Below are positions 51,262-62,421 of a stretch of DNA of 64,000 nt, in pieces. The DNA is from Vanilla planifolia (lineage: Eukaryota > Streptophyta > Magnoliopsida > Asparagales > Orchidaceae). The position numbers were made by a program, and so were the translations under genes. The notes under the pieces are model-generated. The model did not search any database. It was not told the origin of the DNA and was given only the letters and a program-made list of their open reading frames with translations. The DNA lies in contig CM043875.1 in the NCBI GenBank assembly GCA_023846275.1, positions 26,793,470-26,857,469 on the forward strand, given 5' to 3'. The first letter of the stretch is position 1, and each line of letters starts with the position of its first letter.

Positions 51262-53055
51262 TCATATACAACTTTCTGTCATTTCGCACTCCAATCTCTC
51301 CAACATAGCCATGACCTTCACATATTCTGTATGCCGTTCATCATCTGCTAAAAAGGTATGAAGCTCCCCATTCACTTCCACCAAACTGCAACCAGGGGTT
51401 TTCTTTTTCCCCATCGTTTTCATTAATACTCTCAGTTCCTGCACTTTGTCCCAGTTCCTTGCTAAAGCATACATGTTTGAAGCCAAAGCATAGACACCCA
51501 AATCAACTGGATTCAACTTGAGAACTTTCTCAGCAGCAAACTCTCCAAGATCCAACTTCTTATGGTTGTAGCAACCCGAAAGAAGAGAAACCCATATCTC
51601 GATTCCTGGTTCTATCGGCATGGACTTAATGAGATTAAGAGCTTCTTCAATATGGCCAGCCCGAGCCAAGAGATCTATCAAACATGCATAGTGTTTTTCC
51701 ATGGGCTCAATTCCAAAATCATTCATCATGGAATTAAACCACCAGCGCCCGTCCTCCACTAGCCCTGAGTGGCCAAATGCCGTGAGAAGAGAAACAAAGG
51801 TAGCATCATCAGGCCTCAATTCTGTTTCCTTCATTTCAAGAAATAGAGAGAGAGCTCCCTTACCATTCCCATGAATTCCATAACAGGCAATAATTACATT
51901 CCAAGAGATCAAGTCCCTTGAACACAACATGTCAAAACAAGCACGAGCACTTGAAAGACTCCCACATTTCGAGTACATGTCAACCAATGCAGTGCCCAGT
52001 ATCCTTCCAAACTGGAAGTTTTTCCTAACCATAAATCCATGCGCAGATTTACCCAGCTTTAAATACCCAAAATGTGAGCAAGCCAATAGTGCACTCACAA
52101 GAGCTACAGAATCCGGCTCTAGCCCACAATCTTGCATCTTGGTCATCATCACAAGTGCTTCACTGGAATGTCCATGCTGAGCATAGTCAGAGATCAATGT
52201 ACTCCATGATATAACATTCTTATACTGCATTCTCTCAAAGATAATACTTGCGAGGCTTAAGCATCCACTCTTTGCATACATGCCAACAAGGCTAGTCTCA
52301 ACAACCACCCCCATTTTCATACCAAGGCGAATCATATAACCATGAACCGAGCGCCCCAACATCAAATTCCCCATCCCAGCACATGCCTGCAACAAACCAA
52401 CCATCGTAATCTCGTCCCCTTCTACACCCTCTGACCTCATATTGCCATACAAACAAATTGCTTCGAGTGGCATTCCAGCACAAGCAAGCCCGGTGATCAT
52501 CGTGGTCCATAACACAAGGTCTCTCTTCGGCATTCTCTCAAACACCTTCATGGCCGCGTCCATCTTCCCGCACTTTGCATACAAATTAACAAGAGACGAG
52601 CTAACAAACACGTCGGCTCCATATCCCAGACTGAACGCGTGGGACCGGATTTCCTCCGCAGCTTCGACATCCGGGATCTTGGCGCAGGCTTTGAGGGCGA
52701 CGGTAAAGGATGAACTGTCGGGCCGCACGCGCCCATTGGAAACCATGCGACGGTAAAGCAAGAGGACCTCATCCGACAAGTCGTTCCTAGAATGGGCAAC
52801 GATGAGGGCGTTCCAATCAGAAATAGTTGGTTGGGGTATTTCGTCGAACACCACTCGAGCAGCCGACATGTTCCCGGAGCGGCCATAGGCGGCAATGAGG
52901 CGGGCCGCGAACTTCGGCTGGACGAGCAATCCCGTGAGGATTATGAGAGCGTGAGCCTGCGCGAGCGTTCGGGAGTCTTTGACCGCTAAGAGGAGTCTCG
53001 GCCATGAATGTTTGCAGACCACGGAGAGCATCCCTTGCACTCCCCGCTCTTTCAC
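51262..53055 (-). CDS. Pentatricopeptide repeat protein, PLS type with E domain, 597 aa (At3g25060-like)
   Basis: This is a single uninterrupted frame of 597 codons, typical of intronless plant PPR genes. From about residue 50 to 480 there are successive P, L and S motifs, each with the family signatures (LIAAYGRSGNMSAARVVFDE, LVNLYAKCGKMDAAMKVFER, LVDMYSKCGSLSSARACFD, LIDLLARAGHIEEALNLI). The C-terminus has E and E+ motifs (IWVSLLSGCYNHKKLDLGE, GCSLVEVNGELHTFL) and stops without a DYW deaminase domain. Such proteins bind organellar RNA and usually take part in C-to-U editing with a DYW protein supplied in trans. Blocks such as GRSVHGYMIRLG, CYGIHGNGKGALSLF and HSGLVEDG match my memory of At3g25060, annotated as mitochondrial. 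The N-terminus is weakly basic and hydrophobic; Met-9 is an alternative start. The RNA target is unknown. Confidence 0.95.
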   Translation of the reverse strand: MKERGVQGMLSVVCKHSWPRLLLAVKDSRTLAQAHALIILTGLLVQPKFAARLIAAYGRSGNMSAARVVFDEIPQPTISDWNALIVAHSRNDLSDEVLLLYRRMVSNGRVRPDSSSFTVALKACAKIPDVEAAEEIRSHAFSLGYGADVFVSSSLVNLYAKCGKMDAAMKVFERMPKRDLVLWTTMITGLACAGMPLEAICLYGNMRSEGVEGDEITMVGLLQACAGMGNLMLGRSVHGYMIRLGMKMGVVVETSLVGMYAKSGCLSLASIIFERMQYKNVISWSTLISDYAQHGHSSEALVMMTKMQDCGLEPDSVALVSALLACSHFGYLKLGKSAHGFMVRKNFQFGRILGTALVDMYSKCGSLSSARACFDMLCSRDLISWNVIIACYGIHGNGKGALSLFLEMKETELRPDDATFVSLLTAFGHSGLVEDGRWWFNSMMNDFGIEPMEKHYACLIDLLARAGHIEEALNLIKSMPIEPGIEIWVSLLSGCYNHKKLDLGEFAAEKVLKLNPVDLGVYALASNMYALARNWDKVQELRVLMKTMGKKKTPGCSLVEVNGELHTFLADDERHTEYVKVMAMLERLECEMTESCI

Positions 53056-55447
53056 TAAACATCACAAGCGATTGCAAACGGTTCGACGGAAGCGCCTTGA
53101 AACGAACTTTTGAAATGGCGGGCATTTATGTATGTACCTCTTTAGTGCCGATTTATGGTGACCGTTGCAAAATTTTATATATATAAAAAACAAGATAGTC
53201 TTTTAAAACATGATTAATAAAAATAAATAACTTTTGTTATAAATATTTAAAAATGAAGGTTTTAAACAATGATTTCTTAAAAAGACCTTTTCTTAACAGT
53301 ATCTTTTTACTACAAAAGAAAAAAATTATCAATGAATTTTTATAATTTCAAAAACTTTATTCAAAACATTTTTTATATAAAATATTACTTTTAAAAATAA
53401 TTTTTTTATAAAGAACAAACATTTCTCTATTGAAACAAGTATTCTTTACATATCATTTTTCAACTGTTTAGATGTAAGAGAAGTTAAAGTCAGCATAATT
53501 TATGTTCACCCTCAACGCGCTATAAGTTTGTTTTACAATACTAACTCACTTTGTATGCAATCAATCAGACTTAGTTATGATATGCCTAACAAAGTGTGTC
53601 GTACATGTGACTAATATATTGTATGTGCTCATTCTAAACAGATATAAAACTATTACAATTTACTAATTCTTACTTAATTTAATTCTAATTATTAATATAA
53701 TGCATAAACTATAATTTTTATAATTATATGCTATCAAATACTATTATCATTTCAAATAAAAATATCACATATTCAATTGAAATACAAAATTGAATATTAA
53801 AAATCCAAACTATAACTTTTTCTAATATCCATTCTAATGTTTGTGAAAATAATTTAATATTGATTTTTTTAATAAATATAATAATTTTTTATTTTTAGGC
53901 ATATCATAAACTATTACATTTTTGTTATATTCATTTAAAAACTCAAAATCTTTTGCCAACATTTTCAATATTCTTGTTTGTCCTTTACTTTCTCGATCCT
54001 CGCTTCTATTTAATTTGTTTTTTGTCACAATCTTAAGCTTCACACTCCTATTTTAGGTCTTTCTCTTATTAGTTATTTTTGCAACTAATTTTCTCAGCAT
54101 TGCTAAACCTTCTCTCTTTGTATATAAACCAACAACTCTTTTCTTTAAATTTTCGAAGTCTTTCTCATGACTTCCTTTAATAGTTGCTATCATTGTTTCT
54201 CTTAATTACAATTATAGCTCTTTTATCAATCATTTGCTCTTCATCCTTCAAGCAACTTTATATCCACCAAATCATTCTCATGTTATCTCTTGCATAGTTA
54301 AGATACCAAGCAAGAAAATTTACTACCACTTTTAAAGAATTTCAAACATATTATATAAAAATTATTTTTTTAATATCTTAAATTTAAAGATCCACAATAA
54401 TTCAACTAAATCTTGTAAAATTACAAAACAAATCTTTTTAAATCTCCGTCTCAAGTTATTTTTAATCATATATACAAATCTAAATTTTAAATTATTTTGT
54501 AAAATTATACATTTCTCAATATGTAAACAAAAGATTATTTTTTTACTTTAACATATAAATAATTCAAATGTCTTCTTTCTTATACCAAAACATATATTTG
54601 TAAGTTTATATAAGAGTTTCTTATTTATATATTATACAAAATCATAAATTTAATGAGGATACAAATATAGTAGAACACACATAAAAGTTAATGAAATATA
54701 TTATTATAATTTTTATTTTTAAAAAATTTCTTAAATAAAAATTAGATTATTTTTAGTCTTACATTATATGTTATAAATAATATGAAATATTTGATATATA
54801 ATTAAAATAATCACCAAAAATAAATTTAAATTATTAAATTATTAACTATTACTTGAGTATAGATAAGAATAAATTTAAACATATATAATTCATTTTTACT
54901 TAAAGATCATTTATTAATTTCTTTTTCACAACCTAAAACACTTATATGATACTCTTTATGTTAATCGTGTCGATCTTAATAAAACTTTTGATTTTCATAA
55001 AAATATTACTAATCTATAATGATGTTCATAAGAAAGATTAGTTTCTCTATTGTTTAGCTTGCATTCTTAACCTAGAAAACCTTGTTAGATGAAATAAAAC
55101 AATGGCTATTCTAATTGACATTTATTCTAATTGACATTTGATTATGACTTTTAAAAAGTATTTTTAAAATATTTATTTCTCAAATAATTTCACATAATAA
55201 AATACTATACTTTATTTATGTTTATTTATAAAACGAAACTATATTTTACAATTTTATGCTCCACACCAACCGTTCTGCCTTTATACTGCGATCTCTCCGT
55301 TACGTTACTTTCTTGGGTTCCCTTCGGAGCAGAGTCGCCGTTGTGTCCTCCAAAACCCCAACCGATCGCAGTTCTACTGTTATCATTTTTACTCCCGTGG
55401 CTCTTAATTGCAATACTCACTAGGGTTTCGGTGTTTTGATTGGAACG
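53056..55447. promoter_or_regulatory. Divergent intergenic region between PPR and SAM genes
   Basis: About 2.4 kb between the PPR start (minus strand) and the SAM start (plus strand). Most is extremely AT-rich with no ORF of interest. The last ~200 bp (55250-55447) rise in GC content and must hold the leader of the plus-strand gene. The ORF at 53834-54043 is considered chance. Confidence 0.5.
55420..55428 (-). promoter_or_regulatory. Telo-box-like element in the SAM gene leader
   Basis: CTAGGGTTT (AAACCCTAG on the minus strand) lies 20 bp upstream of the ATG at 55448. The same 9-mer occurs in the RING gene leader. In plants such boxes mark many growth-related promoters. Function here is inferred. 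Confidence 0.4.
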
Positions 55448-55554
55448 ATGTACGCGGATAGGGTTGCGGCGGGAACAAAGCGGTCCATCAAGGAGCGCCT
55501 GGACGGAGATCTGGACGACGATGTGGGACGGCGACGGCAGCCCGTTCCGAAAAG
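55448..55554 (+). CDS. First coding exon of a SAM (sterile alpha motif) domain protein gene, rest not found
   Basis: The exon has ATG at 55448-55450, 35 codons plus two bases, then donor AAAAG|GTTATG. It encodes MYADRVAAGTKRSIKERLDG followed by an Asp-rich and then Arg-rich stretch (DLDDDVGRRR, QPVPK). This N-terminus (MYADRV, a K-R-S-I/V-K-x-R-L block, then a basic KR end) is what I remember of the conserved plant proteins related to At3g07170 and At5g48680, about 200 residues long with a C-terminal SAM domain. The SAM domain itself is not in view. I searched the remaining 8.4 kb for the expected second exon and did not find it, so either intron 1 exceeds the window, the next exon is strongly diverged, or the locus is broken. 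Confidence 0.7.
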
Positions 55555-58500
55555 GTTATGCTCTTTCCCAACTTCATCATACGCTTCTATTTGCTCTTTG
55601 GTGTGAATGAAACTTTTGCTTTTTGAGGCCTTGCTTGGCTTTTTACTTGTCTGTTATCCCACCGTAAGTAATCGTAGGTTGCGTTTGGTTGGGGATGGAG
55701 CAAAATATATGTTGAAGTTGTAATGGAATTTTCGTTTAGTTTACTCTTTGGGACGTATTGGTTTTCTATTTATTTTATTTCGGGCCAGACTGTACGGTCA
55801 TGCTCACTCCAGTCCAGGCATTCTTCTGTTTGCTTCGTGTGTGGGTTGCAGAAGGGTAGCCCTTATTGTGCGAAGCTGTTGGTTGAATGTCGTGGATGGA
55901 AGGGCCATGAGATATGTGGTTAAAAAAAAAATTCTTTGGATGAGTATAAGCAGATGTCTTAAAAGTTGTTTGGTTGTTTGTCATACATAGGGGGTGAGAT
56001 TGAAGATGATGTGGGGTTGTTGAAAATATTGTTTTTGGACTTTTGGCTTGAATGGATAAATTTTGTTTGACTTATGCGTGTTAAGGAGATCCATTTTTTC
56101 CACTTCTGCTACATGTGAATGCTAAATAGGAGAATCAAGAAGGATAACATTCTTGCTTGGTTGTGCAAGACATTTTTTCATTTGATGACAAGTAGTGGTG
56201 GATGATGGGAAATCTAGGAATCCAAAATATTTTTGCTTGAGTTGATGAAAGAGAATAGGATGCTAGAGTTTTATGTCCAAACTTAGATGGCTTATGGAAC
56301 AAAGCAGAACGAGTTAAGGAAAGCTGCCTTTGAAGGTTTTTAGTTGTGGCTTTCTGTATTAGTACTTAGCTGTTTGGTTAGATTTCTTTTGGAAGTCACA
56401 GTCATCTCAAAGTCAGTTTTTTTTGAGACTTTCTTTTCTATAAAAGCTGTTTTTAGAATGTTGAATTTGCACAAATTGTCATACAAACTCGTGTATTATT
56501 GTTAGGTTTATTGATATTTCTGGACAACTGTGCTACACCTTTTCTCACACCGGTTAAGGAATTAGACGAAAATTAAAAGCATTTAGAAGTTGTCAGTGAT
56601 AGAGATAAACTTGGAAAGAGATAATTTTTCACATAGAACCAAAAACATGCTGACAACTCTTCATTCACATAAAAAAAATATGTAGATTTTTAAGCTGCAG
56701 TTGACAGCAAACATCAGAAGATGCAAAATGAACACAACTAAGGACCTGCATTTATTGGTTACAGTGCCCTAACATTAACTTATCCAGTCGTGAACGTCAG
56801 TTCTATTCATGGAACCTTTGTTACTAGCACAATTAAGCTGCAAATTAAGATAGAATTACACACAAACATGCATGAAAGATGCCATTTCCTGTCCTTCCAT
56901 TTTTCACATATGTTTCCCTTGGTGTTTTTTTCAGCACTGTCATAATAATTTTTCTTAAGTGAATCAACTGCTTCATTGTGGCCATATTTTTTTCCACAAG
57001 AACAGTTATAGCCACCGAAAAAGTTGCAGTAAATGTCTCCATAACATGACCAGTCATTTTTTTTATTAGTTGTCCTATTGTCATGTAGAATAAGAATTCA
57101 TATTAGAATTGTAAAGTGCAATCCAAAACAAGACTTCATATATCCAAACCATGACATTTCAAAGATCAAATCCATTCGATACAGGATGCTTTGTTGCATA
57201 AATTTTCACAAAAAAAGCTAAATTTTGTGGCCAGTTACACAAAACTAAAACCCTCTATTTGTTAATCAATGCATAGAAAAAGAGAGGTCAATCATCTTGT
57301 TGCTCAAAGAAAACCAATAACAAAGATTGGTGAGAGATTTTTGTCTGTGTTTTTCTTAAATCTTTACTTGTAGCAATTAGGGATAACACTGAATGTTGTG
57401 TTGGTGGCATGGGAGAATAGTTGGTGGATTGATAGCTTCCTTAATGGAGTTACTTAAAGGGTTTGCATAGCCAACTTTACATTTGTCTGACATTGATAGG
57501 GCGTGAAGCTGTGATAAGTCACAAGAAGCTGTCTTGTCGAAGTTTCTTGATTGGGTTCCTTTGAGAAATCTCCTATTAGAACGTCTGTTGACTTTAGAAA
57601 GTTTCTGGAAGTTCAAAGACTAGAACAAACATGTTTTAACTTATTATATACATTACTTCTAGAAATTGGCTAACCAAACTGCACAAAACATCTTAAGCGT
57701 TGAATGTTTCAAGAACCTCAGATTATTTGGAGAAGAATTTAAAAGTTTTACATATAGTTCAGTTCATTGGAGATTTAATTCACTTTCTTCTTGATGCACT
57801 AGCCATGAAAGATTGCTTTCTAAATGTACCTGTAGTATTTGTGTGAATTCTATGAATCCTGTCTGCTATTTTTTTCAATCATACTCAGCAAGTTGATTGT
57901 TTTTCCATTAAAATGGGATATTTTCTAAATTATTAAATTTGTATTGATGGGAAGTGGAAAAACTGAAGAGAATGGAATACCATAGATAGATAGGCTAGAA
58001 AGATATCATTTATCATACAATGAACTTTTTTGAAATATCAAAATAGACATGGTTCTTGTTTTATGTATGTTCAAAGAGATGAAAATTGTATTGGCAAATG
58101 CTCAAACTTGATTATTTTATCAATTCTCACATTTTTACTGTTCTTACAGAGTATGAAAAACACTCACTAAATGCAAAAGCAAATATTTATTGCTTATTTA
58201 GGGGAATTAAATATTTCTTACTGTTCACATTATAGCTTGATGAGAGACTGTCCTTAATAGTTGAATATTTATCAAATATATCAGTTTGAGCTACCTTGTT
58301 TCTAGCTGGAATTAATTGCAGGTGGTTTCTCAAATCATAGATTTTTGTCCCCAAAAAATTACTCTTTGTTATCGATTGGCTGGAGCAAAGGGACATTAAT
58401 TAGATCGCATACTTGACTATATATCTCTGGCTGTTCCATCTCATTTGAACTGTGGAATTTCCTTGGTGGGCAATTTGTTATTGTTACTCAAAGTTTTTTT

Positions 58501-61500
58501 TTCTGGGGAAAAAAGGGGACCATTTGGAGCTGTTGTTTGATGTAAGATTGGAGAGGATTAGAGTCTAAGGCTGAGAGAGGAATTGTTCTTTTGAATTTTT
58601 ACATTGAGAGTAAAGAAATGAAATTTTACTTTAGATTTATTTTAGCTTCATATTCATTGATCTTCCTCTAGCGAATTTTAAAAAGGAGAATTGAGATGGA
58701 TGATTACCTTGTATTTTAGGGATGACCATGAACAATTGTTTGATTGCCAGCATTTGTTAGCCAGAAGAAGATGACAAGAGATCAAGGAAGTTAACTTATA
58801 TAAAAGATGTTTTTCCTCTTGGTTTTATGGAAGAGAAAAAGAAGCTAAGAATTTTTGTTTTAACTTAGATAGAGTAGCACTAAGAAAAAAAAGGAAAAAG
58901 CAAAAAGCTTTTAATGCAATTTAGACATAATTTGTATTCTGCTCCATTCTATATCGATGGTGGTACTGGTGAGGGATTTATTGTTGGTTTTTGGTTTGAA
59001 AAGTAAAGGCAATGATGCATTCAATTTTTAAAGCTGGACTGGCCTTAGAATTGGAAGAGCAAAAGTTTTGAGGTTCATTGTTTCAATTGAGGTTGAACAA
59101 AACCCATATCATGATTGTGTTTAATTTAAAAATATACACAATTACCAATAATAAAGGCATATTATTTATACAAATAAGAAAATATAAAATCTGGTACCGT
59201 CACATTACCGCAATAATTTATCATGAATAAAGTTCATGTTTAAGTGTTATCCATTGCATTATTTGCTTCAATGTTCAAATATGATAGCTTTGTTCAAATA
59301 ATTTTTTTGATAAAAATTTTCACAGATGTATGGTTCAAATCCAAAGTCACGTAAAAAAATTAAATACAAGTTGCTATTCTCAAATAGTTGTACTTAGTAA
59401 AAAATCGCATAAAAAGTGTGCCATGAGCAACAATTTTTGAATCTCCCAATGCCTCAAGGTGCTTCAACATTGGTATAGTGTCTTCTCTTTAGATTTCATT
59501 TTCTAAATCCTCGATGTAGGATCTTCCTCAACCACTCAAATGTTCACCATCTTAGTACTTGTATAATCTCGAAGGATTATAATTTCTTTTCTTAAAATAC
59601 ATCCTAAGATAATTATTTTGTATAAACTTGATAGTAAATTCAAAGATTATCAATAAAAAAGATTATGAAATATATTTAGTTTAATTATACATGAAGATAA
59701 TGGTGTACTTAGATATTACAGCAGTTTAACTTAAAATTCAAATAGCTATTATTTGCGAATTTAGAGTAGTTTTTTCCCTGTCTTATGTTATTTTGTCCAA
59801 TTTGGAGTCAGTGTAATATTCACTTGTCACCATAGCTTGCAAGTCGTGTTTATAATTAAAAAAAATACCATTCGAAGTAAAGATTTTTGTGGCAAAACAA
59901 GTTAATGGAGGACACAATTTCTCTCCAACTTGCCTTCTTTTTAACCAAGACAATAGAAAGATATTATCATAAATGATGTTATTTTATAGCAGATTTAGGA
60001 AGCTCTAATAGCATTGCCTATACTATCAATATCCTTTAAATTAAAGCTCACACTAGCATATGGAGATTGTTGGATATTATTTGTGTTTTTCATGTCATAT
60101 CTCTCACACTTTCTTGTAGTTTGATGCATTATTCATTATAACATATGCCACGTCTGATGTTGTGATTCACTCAACAACCTTTACATTAAAGAGCACAGAG
60201 TGTTAACATCTTATTTGACATTGGTGGCACCAACAGATTTTGTGAATGATAAATCGTAAGGGCAATAGGTAAAATATTAAATCAAATCTCTCTTTCTTCG
60301 ATCAGTCTAGCCATTATCTATCATAGTGCTTCTTGTGTCTGTTCAACTCTTGTTCCATGAAGGTAGTTTGTACTGAAGGTCAGTTGCAGCAACATGTGCT
60401 TTTTGAGAATAGCATGGTTCATGGCATTAATAGGTATGCAACTATAACCACTCAAACAAAGCTAAATCAACACAATGAACAGCCTTTTTGGATGCGAAAA
60501 TCCTTATCAAAGATCATTATGATCTTGCAGTTGTGCTAGGAGCAAAAAAGGTATCAATACATTCAACCTTCCTCTTCTTTGACCTTGTTTTTATAAATCT
60601 TTTTTTTTTCATTGACATAATCATTATAAGAAATAGATTTTTCATTACTCTTTTGAGCTTCTTTCTTCTTCTAGGAAGTCCCTTACCAATTCTCTTGCAT
60701 TTAGTAATGAGCATTATGTAGGACTCTTTTACCATGTCTAATATTTCCTTAATGCCAACAAGATTCATCATTTTATTAAATCCCTCTCTTGCTAGCTTTA
60801 GAATTGTGTTTTACTGTTGGATTTTTTTTTTTTATTTTAGTTAAGTGATTTCATCAAAAAATAAGCATCTCATGATGAGAATGAATCATTTGAAGAATTC
60901 ATACCATAAATTTACAATAAAATAAAAGAAACCTATTACAATTAAAGCTTGGGATATAGATAACATGAAAATATTTCATTATATGCTGAGAAATCATTTA
61001 AAATAGAAGCATTTTATTCAAAAGTTGTAATGATATTGAACAGTAAAATACAAAATTTTCCATGAATATGTTAAGCAAAAATGAATTTGGAAATGGCGAA
61101 ATTGGTAGATGCTATGGATTTGATTGGGTTGACATAAGCTAATCTCAATAAGCATATGCAACGTGATAACATCAAAATATTCTATTTAATGCTAAGAAAT
61201 GATTTCCTTTAAAAATTAAGGACAACAAAGCAAAAATAAAGCATGAAAAATTTTTTAGAAATCTAAAAAGAAATTCAAAAAAATTGTGCAGGCCATAGAA
61301 GTGAATATGCAAAGGAGATTTTCATTGTCAGTTTTCAATGGCAAGTGAGAGTTTGGCATTCCTGATTTTTGTTGAAAAGAAAGTTTGGCATCGTCAATTT
61401 TTGAAAAGTAAGAGTTCAACATTGTGGACTTGTGATGGCAAGGACAATTTCGATATACTTGTTTGCTTCAATGAGTTTTGTTTTTTTGTTTGCTTTTTTT

Positions 61501-62353
61501 TTTTCAATTTGTTTCTCTTTGCATTGAATTGGTCCAACTGCACACGAACACCGTTTCATCACTTGGATGGCTATGTGCCAATTCAGTGGAAGCCTAAATG
61601 GATTTTAAATTGTCATGTTGGCCAATCTGTTTGCAGTCTAACTATCCAGTTTGGTTTGACTTTCTAACCCTTGGAAACTTGTGAAAAATCTAATGATGGT
61701 TGAACCATGATAGCATTGCTTTTAATACAAGATAATGAAATGCAAAAGTTCAGCTACAATTTTGAGAGTGAAAAAATACAATATAAGAGGTAACCACGAT
61801 ATTGCCTTTATTGCATGGAAAAACTCTAGCATAATTTTGAACTATATCTACGCTAGATTTTTGGTCATATCACCATCATTTGTGGAATGCTAGCATAGTG
61901 TTCAATCATTCTGTTAACTTGGTTTGGAGGATTATGAATCCTTTCTTTGTTTAAGTAATAAGTTTTGTTTTGTGTCTCAAATGATGTGCATTTAGCCAAC
62001 TGGAGTCTATTTATTAATTGTTAATGTTGCATCCTTTTCAAAACAACACACTATTGGGGTGACAATAGTACTGTTTGAACCGTGTGTCAAATAAAGCGTG
62101 CATAACTATATCGGGGCTTAAGTATGGAATGAATAACTTTTGAATTTGTAATCATTTATTTAGAATTTTGTCTATTATTTAATGGGCATTTGTATATATA
62201 AGAAAATAAAGCACAGATTAATGCAACGAAGTACCTGTGTACTAGGTCTTGGGAAGGATTGAATCCCAAAAGTATTATATTTTATGTTGCCTTATGCTAC
62301 ATTTTGCAAAATATTTGTTTTCAAAGAGTAATATTGTGAGCTGTAAGGATCTT

Positions 62354-62421
<68 letters not shown>

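Noticed and set aside
51116..53186. Several ORFs of 60-115 codons on both strands across the PPR locus
   Set aside because: They are shadows of the 597-codon PPR frame; that frame alone carries the family motifs.
60333..60771. Overlapping ORFs of 68-84 codons
   Set aside because: Lys/Phe-rich low-complexity translations without splice support or motif.
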